64,000 bases of DNA from Mycobacterium florentinum (GTDB lineage: Bacteria > Actinomycetota > Actinomycetes > Mycobacteriales > Mycobacteriaceae): the NCBI RefSeq assembly GCF_010730355.1, contig NZ_AP022576.1:6155860-6219859 (forward strand), given 5' to 3'. Below, piece by piece: positions 35,059 through 43,969 of this stretch. Positions within the stretch are counted from its first letter, which is position 1; each line of letters opens with the position of its first letter. Under the pieces are notes generated by a model, which had not been told where the DNA came from, did no database searches, and worked only from the letters and a program-made list of their open reading frames with translations. Both the position numbers and the translations under genes were made by a program.

Positions 35059-37049
35059 TTAGGCTTCAGCGATACTCGGAACCGTACAATGCGACGGGCG
35101 GCTTGGCGGCGATCGGCATCCTAAACCAACTTGGGCGTCCTGACACAGAACCGCTAGAAGTGCTGATTCGCGAGGCCGTTCAGAATTGCTGGGACGCGAA
35201 GCGGCCCGATTCACAAGGCATCCGTGTTGAAATCGGCCGCTCGACGCTCGACAGTGAAATGGTCACCCGATTGCGAGACAACGTGCTCGTGGATCCGCCC
35301 CCTGGTCTTGCTCTTGCGAAAGAACTTCGCGATGGCATGTGCACTCTGTATGTCGCCGACTTCGGCACGCACGGTCTTGCCGGGCCGACTCGAGCGGACC
35401 GACAGGGCGAGCCGCGTGACTTCGTCGATTTCGTCCGCAATATTGGTCAGCCGCCCGACAAGGACTTCGGGGGTGGGTCTTTTGGCTACGGAAAAGCCGC
35501 CTTTTATATCGCAAGCACAGCTAGGACGGTCGTGATCGATAGCCTGTGCGAAGTGGCCTCCGGGAAGTTTGAGCGCAGGTTACTTGGTTGCGCTCTTGGT
35601 GACACATTTGATGTCAATGGCGTTCCGTACACCGGCAGGCATTGGTGGGGCCGCATGGTCAACGGAGCGCCAGAGCCCGTCACCGGCGACGAGGCCGACG
35701 AGATCGCCGACTTGCTTGGCCTCCCCGCCAGGGCTGGTGCAGATGGCAGAGGAACTACGGTCCTCGTTGTGGCGCCCTCCGTCCACATCGAGACGGATGA
35801 CGGCGTCGACGCCACGATGGACTTTATCGCCGAGGCAATCGCTTGGAACTTCTGGCCCAGGATGATCGACACTTTGGGCGGCGCAAGGCGAACCATGGAG
35901 TTCGTACTTCGCGACAACGGCAAGCCTATTCGGATACCCAACCCGCGATCACATCAGCGCTTGCGTGGGTTTGTCGAGGCGATGGACCGTCATCGCCAGG
36001 AACCCACAGATGATGTCGACGACCTGACCATTGACACCGAGATTCGCAGCCTTCGCCCAGTGAGACGGCTGGGCCGCTTGACCATACAAAAAGGTCCGGT
36101 AGCACCTGCGGATTTGGCTGACCGACCTGTTCCCCGAGGGGCCCGGATAACCGCGACTAGTGTCCACCACGTGGCGCTTATGCGAACCCCCGAATTGGTC
36201 GTGAATTACTTCGCCGGCGCGGCGCCGGCCAGCGGCAGGCTGGGTTATTCGGGCGTGTTTAAGTGCGCGCTCGATGTTGACGATATGTTCAAAGCTGCCG
36301 AGCCTCCGACCCATGATGACTGGATCTATCGAGCTGTGCAGGATCGGCAGTGGAGATCGTTCGTGAAGATCGCGTTGGAACGCGTCGAGCGCCATTGCCG
36401 GCTCGCGGCTGGCTACGATGCTTCGGTACAGCAACTGCGAGAATCAGACGCAATTCCGCTTGGCGAGTTCGCAGATGCGCTTGCGGCACTTATGCCCGGC
36501 CAAGATGGGCCGGGGGCTAGAAGACAAGGGCCCAAGCGCGATACCAAATCCGGAACCCGCCGCCGGGCGCCAGGTCGAAGGGTTGTCGACAAAGTCACCG
36601 AAGACGCGTGGGTCGACGCCACCACGTCGCGGAACGCTGAACAAAACGCTGGTAACACCGGGGATCACAGCGGGCGAGACTCGGCAACGCGGCAGCGGCC
36701 GCGGCCTCTGCCACCGCCTCAGACTCGGGTCGCAGGTGACCCTAGTCCCGTAATCTCCTTGGACGGCACGCCCGTCATCGCATACCCATTTGAATTGCGC
36801 ACCAAAGGGAATCGTGTCCGACTGACCGCAGACGTAGAGATCATGACCAACGATGGTGCGCTCGTCGAGCTAGAACCCCCTATCGGATACGTGAGGCCTA
36901 CCGTGCATTGCTGGGTCGACCCTTCTGGATCGCGTTATGCAGCAGCTGAATTGACGGTCGGTCCTGATGGCGTCGACGGTGAGTGGGCGGTCGAGATTGA
37001 GCTCAGAGACGAAATGATGAGAGTGGACTTGGCAGTGGAGGCGATTTGA
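35055..37049 (+). CDS. GHKL-type (MutL/Hsp90-like) ATPase
   Basis: 664 residues. The Bergerat ATP-binding fold is present: N-box LIREAVQNCWDAKR near residue 37, G1 box VADFGTHGLAGP near 102 and the lid motif GGGSFGYGKAAFY near 138-150. A middle domain follows; residues about 480-560 are a charged, Pro/Arg-rich linker; the last 100 residues form a beta-rich domain. It corresponds by position to the MutL-like component of Z1 systems (MzaA in Mza). Such ATPases dimerise on ATP and gate nuclease activity. GTG 35055 overlaps the previous stop (GTGA). Confidence 0.82.
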   Translation: MIRLQRYSEPYNATGGLAAIGILNQLGRPDTEPLEVLIREAVQNCWDAKRPDSQGIRVEIGRSTLDSEMVTRLRDNVLVDPPPGLALAKELRDGMCTLYVADFGTHGLAGPTRADRQGEPRDFVDFVRNIGQPPDKDFGGGSFGYGKAAFYIASTARTVVIDSLCEVASGKFERRLLGCALGDTFDVNGVPYTGRHWWGRMVNGAPEPVTGDEADEIADLLGLPARAGADGRGTTVLVVAPSVHIETDDGVDATMDFIAEAIAWNFWPRMIDTLGGARRTMEFVLRDNGKPIRIPNPRSHQRLRGFVEAMDRHRQEPTDDVDDLTIDTEIRSLRPVRRLGRLTIQKGPVAPADLADRPVPRGARITATSVHHVALMRTPELVVNYFAGAAPASGRLGYSGVFKCALDVDDMFKAAEPPTHDDWIYRAVQDRQWRSFVKIALERVERHCRLAAGYDASVQQLRESDAIPLGEFADALAALMPGQDGPGARRQGPKRDTKSGTRRRAPGRRVVDKVTEDAWVDATTSRNAEQNAGNTGDHSGRDSATRQRPRPLPPPQTRVAGDPSPVISLDGTPVIAYPFELRTKGNRVRLTADVEIMTNDGALVELEPPIGYVRPTVHCWVDPSGSRYAAAELTVGPDGVDGEWAVEIELRDEMMRVDLAVEAI

Positions 37050-37939
37050 AGACTGCGGGAGCCACCCCATATTTGTTGCCGCCGGACTCGGTAATGGTCA
37101 CTCAACCTTGGTGTGTTGCCGATGGCGTAGAAATCGGTGACCGAGTTGATCATTGGGATCCCTTTACGGATCTTCAACTAGTGCGCGTCGTAGAGGTGGA
37201 CCTCGAGGGTGTGCGCGACGCTTGCGCGTTGCCAAATGACGCAGCATTTGCGATCGCCACGACGTGGTCCTCGAACAGAACTCGGACCACGGGCGACGGA
37301 CCCGTGGTCGAGCTGGGATCTCTGCGCGGACTGGCGCGAACTGCTTTAACACTCTGTGTACCTGGGGCCTTGTCTGGAGGTCGATTGGCCCTGCGGACGC
37401 GATTGGTTCTACGCAGCCCCGGTAGGGCCCCGTCGCCAATCTCTCCCCGCCGGTTCGGTGCAATCCTGTGGGAGGAGGAGACGCAGATCTTGCTCGAAGG
37501 TGGGGCGGCGCGATTCCCAATCACGGCAGCCGATTTCAAGGCACTGCCTAACTATCCAGACAATGCGGCTTGGGTACTGGACTGGGATCCCGATGAACTC
37601 GAAGCGCCGGTGCTGGGCGGTATGCGACTCATCGTCAACAGCAGCCACGAAGTGATGCCCGAGCTGCTGCGCTCAGGCAGCTCAGACCCAAGAGCCGGGC
37701 TCTTAAGGTCGTTCGTAACGTTCGATGTTGCTAGATCGCTTATTGCTGGCGCGTTGCGTAACGATCGTTTCGTGGACGAACCAGAGGCTTTCGACGACGG
37801 CACTGTAGGCCGGATGCTGTTCGAGCTCATTTCGATGTGCTGGCCGGGCATGCAACTGCCAGCCCTCCAGTCGCGCAGTCTTCAGGATTCAGCCCGGCTG
37901 TTTGCCGAGTTGCAAGCAAGGTTCGGAGTAGTCGGGTGA
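37046..37939 (+). CDS. Unknown protein of the Z1 operon
   Basis: 297 residues with no recognised catalytic motif. It begins MKTAGATPYLLPPDSVMVTQ; the middle has a hydrophobic-beta pattern (RLALRTRLVLRSPGRAPSP) and the C-terminal half is helical (GRMLFELISMCWPG). Probably a structural or DNA-contacting component of the complex. Start TTG 37046 overlaps the ATPase stop (TTGA), which is the reason for choosing it. Genes in this position accompany Z1 systems but I cannot name a family. Confidence 0.7.
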   Translation: MKTAGATPYLLPPDSVMVTQPWCVADGVEIGDRVDHWDPFTDLQLVRVVEVDLEGVRDACALPNDAAFAIATTWSSNRTRTTGDGPVVELGSLRGLARTALTLCVPGALSGGRLALRTRLVLRSPGRAPSPISPRRFGAILWEEETQILLEGGAARFPITAADFKALPNYPDNAAWVLDWDPDELEAPVLGGMRLIVNSSHEVMPELLRSGSSDPRAGLLRSFVTFDVARSLIAGALRNDRFVDEPEAFDDGTVGRMLFELISMCWPGMQLPALQSRSLQDSARLFAELQARFGVVG

Positions 37940-39144
37940 TCGTCCTTCCGCGCATCGACAGACAGACTGCGCTTGAGCTACTTAATAGCCACCTAAGCGA
38001 AGACTTGCTCGAAATCAGCAGTCGCATGCCCGACCAAACTCCGGTTGTCACGTTCACCCCAGTAGGGGGTTTGCGGATTGACGACCAGCAACTTATCGAT
38101 CTCCGCAAGGAGGTGGTGGAACTCGCCTGTCGGTACGGGATGCCGGGCCGGATTACCAGCCTTTCTGTGTTCGAGGGACGTTTAGCTCGCCTGCTGCACG
38201 AGCGTATTCCGATGTCTCTCAACGAGGCTTCACATGAAGAAGTGTGGAGCTACCTGACCTGCTGCTGGCTCCTCGACATAGCAGTCTGGAGATTCGGCAA
38301 AGACGCTGATGCGCGTAGGTTCATCGGTGATGTTAACCGCAATACATTTAGGCGGCTCTGGTGGAGGGCCGCAATTATGGGTCCTCAGGTGGATCTCACT
38401 CGTCTAGGTGAAGATGAGCTAGTGAACATTACTGAGCGCCCCACAATCGCAAGCGATCACAGGCTGGCACGCACGGTTGCGTTCGAGTTTCTGGATCGCG
38501 TTGACCGCGGTGAGGCCGAACCACGCATGCTGCTGATGCGTGACGCTATGAAAAGATTGCTCCGCCTGACGCCGTTTATTTCCTTTGCAGCACTGCGCGA
38601 TAACGAGGTTCGTGAGGTCGTTGAGGATTGCTTCGACGCAGCAGCTCTAGCTCTCTCGCGCGAGTCCGGAGATACCGGTGGGCGTCACCGCAGCTTGTCG
38701 AAAGTCGAAGCTAGGGGCGCGCACCGCGACGTGCCGCCAGTTAGCCCCGGCGTCGTCGCGATTGAACGAATGACGATGACAGAAGACGAACCCGCGAAAA
38801 ATCCTTCTTCTACGGGTGTGACGCCGGATTTCGAGAATGTTGCGCAGACAGCATTGGGGATTGCCCGTCGGGTGGGTAGCGTCACGAACAGCAATTTGCG
38901 AGAGATAGTGCCGATTACGTCAGGTGAGGCAAGGGAGGTACTGCAAACGCTGATGAAGGAAGGGCTGCTGGCGCGGCGGGGTGTGAGACGTGGAACTTAC
39001 TATGTGTTGGCGGAGTCGGCGGCCACCCCGGACACGGCTTGGCCCCCGCAAACACCAACGGAAACAACTGAACTCGGAGAAATGGATGTCAGTGCTGCGA
39101 GCAGTGAATCCGCCTTGCGCCGACTCCTTCGCAGAGTCAAGTGA
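37936..39144 (+). CDS. DUF6339-like protein with C-terminal winged-helix
   Basis: 402 residues. The helical N-terminal domain (about 1-230) has EVWSYLTCCWLLDIAVWRF and GDVNRNTFRRLWWRA, the pattern of the DUF6339 family that occurs next to Z1 and PD-(D/E)XK genes. A disordered Thr/Glu/Pro linker follows; residues about 310-360 look like a winged helix (ITSGEAREVLQTLMKEGLL, then RRGVRRGTYYVL), so it may contact DNA or regulate the operon. GTG 37936 overlaps the previous stop by 4 nt. Family assignment from memory; function unknown. Confidence 0.68.
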   Translation: MIVLPRIDRQTALELLNSHLSEDLLEISSRMPDQTPVVTFTPVGGLRIDDQQLIDLRKEVVELACRYGMPGRITSLSVFEGRLARLLHERIPMSLNEASHEEVWSYLTCCWLLDIAVWRFGKDADARRFIGDVNRNTFRRLWWRAAIMGPQVDLTRLGEDELVNITERPTIASDHRLARTVAFEFLDRVDRGEAEPRMLLMRDAMKRLLRLTPFISFAALRDNEVREVVEDCFDAAALALSRESGDTGGRHRSLSKVEARGAHRDVPPVSPGVVAIERMTMTEDEPAKNPSSTGVTPDFENVAQTALGIARRVGSVTNSNLREIVPITSGEAREVLQTLMKEGLLARRGVRRGTYYVLAESAATPDTAWPPQTPTETTELGEMDVSAASSESALRRLLRRVK

Positions 39145-39196
39145 AGATCAAAATTTCCGTGGCGGTAGGCGTCGCTCCGACGATAAAGGATAGTTA

Positions 39197-39703
39197 ATGG
39201 GTTCGCAGGAAGCGCCGCGAGCAGCCGACTCGTCGCCTCCACCGCTCAGCGAGAGCGTCCGCCGCCAGATGAGCGCAATGCCCACGAGAGACACCGGCAC
39301 AGAGATGGCTCTCCGGAGAGAGCTTCACAGGCGGGGGTTGCGTTTCCGTGTGCAAGTCCGAACACTTCCTGGGCGGCCCGACGTCGCCTTCACGCGTGCG
39401 CGGATAGCGGTGTTCGTCGACGGCTGCTTCTGGCATCGCTGTCCCTCACACGGCACCTCACCAAAAAACAATGCGGAGTGGTGGGCCGCGAAGCTTGAGG
39501 CGAACGTGATCAGAGACAAAAAGAAAGACGAGATGCTGCGGTGTCTCGGCTGGCTACCCATCCACATTTGGGAACACGAAGACCCTGGCGAGGCTGCCGA
39601 GGCGATTCACAATCTTTGGCGAATGCGGGTCCATCCTCCGAAAGATATGGTGGATGGGTCCGCTAATGCGTGTTCGTGGAACGACATCCAGCGGCCCGAG
39701 TGA
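39197..39703 (+). CDS. vsr: Very short patch repair (Vsr) endonuclease
   Basis: 168 residues. Core motifs of Vsr are clear: RRQMSAMPTRDTGTEMALRR, GRPDVAFTRARIAVFVDGCF (catalytic Asp in GRPD), WHRCP (Zn-site residues) and EANVIRDKK. It nicks 5' of the T in T:G mismatches that arise when methylated C deaminates. It lies 93 bp upstream of the C5 methyltransferase, as expected. A 52-bp gap separates it from the Z1 operon, so it may have its own promoter. ATG 39197. Confidence 0.92.
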   Translation: MGSQEAPRAADSSPPPLSESVRRQMSAMPTRDTGTEMALRRELHRRGLRFRVQVRTLPGRPDVAFTRARIAVFVDGCFWHRCPSHGTSPKNNAEWWAAKLEANVIRDKKKDEMLRCLGWLPIHIWEHEDPGEAAEAIHNLWRMRVHPPKDMVDGSANACSWNDIQRPE

Positions 39704-39795
39704 CTGGGCACCTTCGACGTGGGCGGACCACCGCGGCTTCGGCGCGCAACGGCGCGCCTCAGTACTGTGTCGCCCCCCTCACTTAATCTGGCTGT

Positions 39796-41739
39796 ATGAC
39801 CGCGCGCCAAGTGACGACTTCTGGATCGTCGTATGCGGTTAAGCAGATTCGTGGGCCGTTCGTCGAGCTTGATCCGCACCCATGCCACACGCGTTCGGAT
39901 ACGGATCTCGCCGCGCTCTGCACCGATCTGCGGGCTCACGGTGTGCCGTTGGTGGCAGACCTGTTCAGTGGAGCCGGTGGTATGAGTCTCGGTTTCGAGG
40001 AAGCCGGTTTCAGGGTGGTTTTGGGGGTCGACCACTATGGCTTTGCAGTGGAGACGCATCGGCATCATTTCGCCGGGATGTCGTTGGACGACGACCTAGC
40101 GGACCCAGCAATGATTGAGCGGGTCGCAAAGCTGTTAAAGCGCAACAAAATCGACGTCCTAACCGGCGGCCCGCCGTGCCAGCCGTTTTCTAGGGCGGGA
40201 CGGTCGATGATTCGGCACCGCGTTTTGACGGGCGTAGCCGATCCGCATGACGAACGTCGTGACCTGTGGCGGTCCTTCTTGGAAGTTGTTCAGTTGGCAC
40301 GCCCTCGGGCAGTAGTCATGGAGAACGTTCCTGATATGGCGCTAGACCGCGAAATGTTCATCTTGCGCAGCATGACCGAGGAACTCGAACAAATCGGTTA
40401 TTCGGTCTCCGCGCGCGTGATAGATAGTTGGCGCTTCGGCGTACCCCAAATGCGGCAGCGCTTGCTATTGGTCGCCCTCAAAAGCCGCATCCGTTTCACT
40501 TGGCCGGCAGAATCAGAGAAGCGGGTTACTTTGTGGAACGCTATTGGTGATATGCCTGAAGTCGAAGGTGGATGGCGTCCGGCCGGCGGAGCTTTCGGAT
40601 GGGCGAATTACGTTGGGCCTCGTACTGAATACCAAACGTGGATGCGACGAAACGTCTCGGCGGCAGATGCCTGCAAACTATTCGACCACATTACTAGGCC
40701 CGTTCGCGAGGATGACCGTGCCGCATTTGAATCTATGACCCACAAGACGAAGTACACGGACTTAGCGCCCGAGTACCAGCGCTATCGCAAAGATATCTTT
40801 GATGACAAGTACAAGAAGCTCGATGAGAACGATCTTTCTCGCACAATAACAGCACACATTGCGAAAGACGGTTATTGGTATATCCACCCCAGACAGCCGC
40901 GTACACTCACGGTCCGTGAGGCCGCTCGGATTCAAACTTTTCCGGATGATTTTCGTTTTGCTGGGCCACCGTCGGCAGCTTTCAAGCAGATCGGTAACGC
41001 GGTCCCACCCCTAGTCGGAGAGGTGATTGCTAAGGCGGTAAGGACTTCACTGGCGTCAGGAACGAAGGCTGGGCTTTCCACTCGAGAGACTTCCGGGAAG
41101 TTGGCACGTTGGTTTCAACAACAGTCTTCCATCGCTGCGATCCCGTGGTTCAAGACTGGGAACCGTTGGAAGTTCCTTCTAGCCGAACTTCTTCTTGACC
41201 GCGCGACGCCGACTGTCATGAACGCGGTGTGGCCGATCATCGACAAGCGGCACGACATCCGCCCTGGAGAGTTGCCCGATGACGAGGCGGTCGATCTCCT
41301 CGACGAACTCATGTCGGGAGTGGGCCGCGGCCAGCGGATTTCGGCGGTGCGTCAGCTTGTTGCGCAGTTGTCTGCTGCCCCAAATGCGTTGTGGGAGCCA
41401 ACAATCGACCGCACAGTACTCTCGGTCATACCGTCTGCAGTGGCGGACTTACTGGAGCTCGCTTTGCCAATCAGCCACGAAGGGCGAGATAGCGAGGAGC
41501 CTGTACTAATCACTAAGGGTGTTTTGCGCGTCACCAGCCGGTTCCAAGGCAACGACGCCGACAAGAGAAATGTGCAGACTGATGGGCGCATCGCGGTGGC
41601 CAGCATGATCGGCTTCGGCGACGATTCGCGGCCTGCGCACTTGGGGCTTATCGCGTTGGCGGCTGACATTTGTCTGGTGGAAAAGCCGCTGTGCGGCGAT
41701 TGTCCCCTAAGCAGGTGGTGCGCGGCAGCCGGCGGTTAG
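39796..41739 (+). CDS. DNA C5-cytosine methyltransferase fused to an endonuclease III-like Fe-S domain
   Basis: 647 residues. Methyltransferase domain (about 48-420): motif I ADLFSGAGGMSLGFEEAG at 54, the catalytic PPCQPFS at 126, ENVPD at 175, QMRQR at 218, and motifs IX-X (REAARIQTFPDDF, FKQIGNAVPP). Second domain (430-647): RWKFLLAELLLDRATPT resembles the start of HhH-GPD glycosylases, and the end has Cys626-X6-Cys633-X2-Cys636-X5-Cys642, the 4Fe-4S loop of EndoIII/MutY. The expected HhH glycines and catalytic Asp are not seen (EPVLITKGVLRV). Methylates C in an unknown site. ATG 39796. Confidence 0.9.
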   Translation: MTARQVTTSGSSYAVKQIRGPFVELDPHPCHTRSDTDLAALCTDLRAHGVPLVADLFSGAGGMSLGFEEAGFRVVLGVDHYGFAVETHRHHFAGMSLDDDLADPAMIERVAKLLKRNKIDVLTGGPPCQPFSRAGRSMIRHRVLTGVADPHDERRDLWRSFLEVVQLARPRAVVMENVPDMALDREMFILRSMTEELEQIGYSVSARVIDSWRFGVPQMRQRLLLVALKSRIRFTWPAESEKRVTLWNAIGDMPEVEGGWRPAGGAFGWANYVGPRTEYQTWMRRNVSAADACKLFDHITRPVREDDRAAFESMTHKTKYTDLAPEYQRYRKDIFDDKYKKLDENDLSRTITAHIAKDGYWYIHPRQPRTLTVREAARIQTFPDDFRFAGPPSAAFKQIGNAVPPLVGEVIAKAVRTSLASGTKAGLSTRETSGKLARWFQQQSSIAAIPWFKTGNRWKFLLAELLLDRATPTVMNAVWPIIDKRHDIRPGELPDDEAVDLLDELMSGVGRGQRISAVRQLVAQLSAAPNALWEPTIDRTVLSVIPSAVADLLELALPISHEGRDSEEPVLITKGVLRVTSRFQGNDADKRNVQTDGRIAVASMIGFGDDSRPAHLGLIALAADICLVEKPLCGDCPLSRWCAAAGG

Positions 41740-43021
41740 AAACCTAGCCCCCGGGCAAGCTCGGGGTGTTGGTCTTGCATGAAGGCCATTACCTTCTTGA
41801 AGGCTTCGTAGTGACCTGACTGAATTGCCGCTGATTTAAGCGCTAACCCGATCTCCGGCAGCGAGCCGGTGGCTGGTGCTTTGTCGTCGTTCTCAGTCCC
41901 GTCGTCAAGGTCGTCAGTTGTGTCCGCGTTGTGGCGGCGGTAAACACGGTCGGCAAGAATGCATAACTCACTGACGGGTCGCTCCAACATCTGTTTGAGC
42001 TGGGCAGGTACCGACACCCGCATCTTTGCGACATTGATATTGAAAACCTCATCAAGACTGCTCGTGAAGTCGAGACTCGCGCGGGCCAGCTTTGTGTGTT
42101 CGTCGATGCCACGGGTACCCGCCCAGCTACCCCATTGCACCAGCCGGTTCTCCCGATACACATAGAGGCCCTGCTGCCGGTTCCAATTGAGCGGTCCGGC
42201 CGCGTTCTCGAATGCGTCGGGAGAGCTAAATGTTCTTTTCCCAGGGGAGGATGTAGCGACGGAGCTCGACTGCTCCAACCCCCCGTTGCGCTCTCCAACT
42301 CGAACTGCTGGGTCGACAGTTGCTGCGTCCCCGGTTCGTGGCGAACGAATGGGTCCCACGCTAAGAGCTTGTCACCATTGACGCTGATAGAAATCCTGGG
42401 AGCGTTGTTCTCGCCGGTTATGAACCGGTGGAACACCATCGCCAAGTGACGCTTGGTCTTCTCGACCAGCACCTCGAAACGTCGCTTAGCCCACCCGCCG
42501 GCGGCACCAGAAGCGGGAAGTACGCGGTCCAGATTCTGCCATACGACGACGGTGCCCGTCCCTGTGCCGAGCAACTCTTCGCTCCTAGCGACAGCATGAT
42601 CGCGTGGGTTCTCGGCAAGGACCCAATCGTCCAGCTCGGCAATGAGATCCAAATCCAGCGATCTCCACAGCGGACGTTTGCGATCGGCTGATCTAGAGAC
42701 AACAGTCACGCAACGAGCTTGGGACAGCGATGCCGTCTTAAGTCCAAGTCCGTATCGCCCAAGGTCGCCCGAACCGTAGGTGCGGCGGCTACCGAAGCGG
42801 AGGGCCTCAAGCATGCCCCGCGCGTTCAGGCCAGCACCATTGTCGGCAACATAGACGGTGGAGGCCTGACCAGCGAACTCGATTTCGACTCCCACATCGG
42901 TCGCGCCGGCGGCGATACTGTTGTCTATAAGGTCGGCAACCGCGCTGACGAAATCGTACCCAATGTCCCGCAACGACGATGTGAGCCGAGCGGCCGATGG
43001 CGCGGCATTGGAAAGTTTCAT
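41736..43021 (-). pseudogene. MORC-like GHKL ATPase, frameshifted in a G6 tract
   Basis: Expected about 428 residues. N-terminus: N-box AVADLIDNSIAAGA near residue 28, G1 VADNGAGLNARGM near 58, lid LGRYGLGLKTASLSQ near 88, as in MORC/MutL-type ATPases of restriction systems. The first frame runs to the six-G tract (42279-42284) and then goes out; the true continuation (RQQGLYVYRENRLVQWGSW, then FNINVAKMRVSVP) is in the next frame, ending at 41736. One extra G restores a single protein. So it is either phase-variable, recently broken or a sequence error. ATG 43021. Its 3' end overlaps the methyltransferase stop by 4 nt. Confidence 0.82.
42279..42284. repeat. C6/G6 homopolymer at the ATPase frameshift
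   Basis: Six C on the plus strand, read as GGGGGG in the MORC-like gene. It is exactly where the ATPase frame changes; seven G would give an intact gene. Such tracts can slip during replication or sequencing. Confidence 0.7.
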
Positions 43022-43184
43022 CGATTCAAGGCTCCAGGTTCCGTCCTGACGTTGGCCTTAAGTTAAACAGCAGGCACAGACAATATCGGACCGACTCGCG
43101 CGGCACACCCCAACTTTCGGCGTCTGCTGCGTACCGGGATTTGCCGTAGCGCAGACCACGGCGCCAAGGCCCGATCGGCGCTCC

Positions 43185-43898
43185 ATGTCAAGTCTCGCAA
43201 GTTCTAAGAGTAGAAATGCAGGGCCGTCGGTTACGTTCATCGCTGTGGAAGCCAACGACCGAGCGCACGCCTTCGTACAGTGGTTGTCCAGCCTGACGCT
43301 ACTCACTCGAACGTTCGACGCGTCTAAGGCGTGGCGGGAGCACCGCTATCAGTTCGCCTACCGTTTAGGAGAGCTGCTCGCCGGCGCGACCGATACTGCT
43401 GGGGCTGTCCAGGGACCAGTTGTTTACGGTATTTGGCTCGATTGGGGCTGCCTATATATCGGACAGACGACGGAGGCGTCGCGCCGGCTCCGCGACCTAC
43501 CTGTTGGCGAAAGTCATCACCTCGCCACAACATTTCCTCCCGAGATATGGGATCGCGTGGTCGTCGTGGCCTGGCCAGCCTTGCCGGAAGCCGAAGTACT
43601 GATGGCCGACTTCGATTCGAACAGGATTGGTCTAGCGCTCGAGTACCGGCTGCAATCTCGGCTGAAACCATTGGTAAATTCCTGGCGCCGGACACCCAAC
43701 GGCGGTTGGCGCGCTGTCGACTGGTCTAGAAGTACCTCGGTGGGAGCCCGCGCAGCAGCGCAGATCGACACGCTGTCAGAACGGCTGGATGAGCTCTTCG
43801 ACCGCGCATCCACCGATGAGATCGGGGACGCGCCATTGGCAAGCCATGTACGTTGCGTAAGACCAAGGCGTCTTTTGTATGGTGAGCTGGGTTTGTAG
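43185..43898 (+). CDS. GIY-YIG nuclease, candidate restriction endonuclease
   Basis: 237 residues. The GIY-YIG core appears as VVYGIWLDWGCLYIGQ near residues 79-94, with the Arg about 10 residues later (ASRRLRDL), the metal-binding Glu in LALEYRLQSRL near 150 and the KPLVN segment after it, the order seen in GIY-YIG restriction enzymes such as Eco29kI. It is divergent from the GHKL gene and next to the methyltransferase set, so it is the best candidate for the site-specific cutter. Starts: ATG 43185 or GTG 43245. Long helical N- and C-terminal additions. Confidence 0.75.
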   Translation: MSSLASSKSRNAGPSVTFIAVEANDRAHAFVQWLSSLTLLTRTFDASKAWREHRYQFAYRLGELLAGATDTAGAVQGPVVYGIWLDWGCLYIGQTTEASRRLRDLPVGESHHLATTFPPEIWDRVVVVAWPALPEAEVLMADFDSNRIGLALEYRLQSRLKPLVNSWRRTPNGGWRAVDWSRSTSVGARAAAQIDTLSERLDELFDRASTDEIGDAPLASHVRCVRPRRLLYGELGL

Positions 43899-43933
43899 GT
43901 GCTAATAAGTCGGCGCTCGATGAGATGATTTGC

Positions 43934-43969
43934 GTCGCGACCCGGTTGGAAGTCGCGACCCGGTTGGAA
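43934..43969. repeat. Perfect tandem 18-bp duplication at island right end
   Basis: GTCGCGACCCGGTTGGAA at 43934-43951 is repeated exactly at 43952-43969. It lies just past the GIY-YIG stop (43898) and before the EcsC gene (44152), in a 250-bp stretch with no convincing gene, and marks the approximate return to host-like sequence. Confidence 0.85.

Noticed and set aside
31137..43898. AIPR abortive-infection gene expected in a complete Mza system
   Set aside because: No protein in the island shows AIPR-like features that I can recognise; the system is called Mza-like only.
43934..43969. CRISPR-like repeat
   Set aside because: Two directly adjacent copies without spacers and no cas genes.
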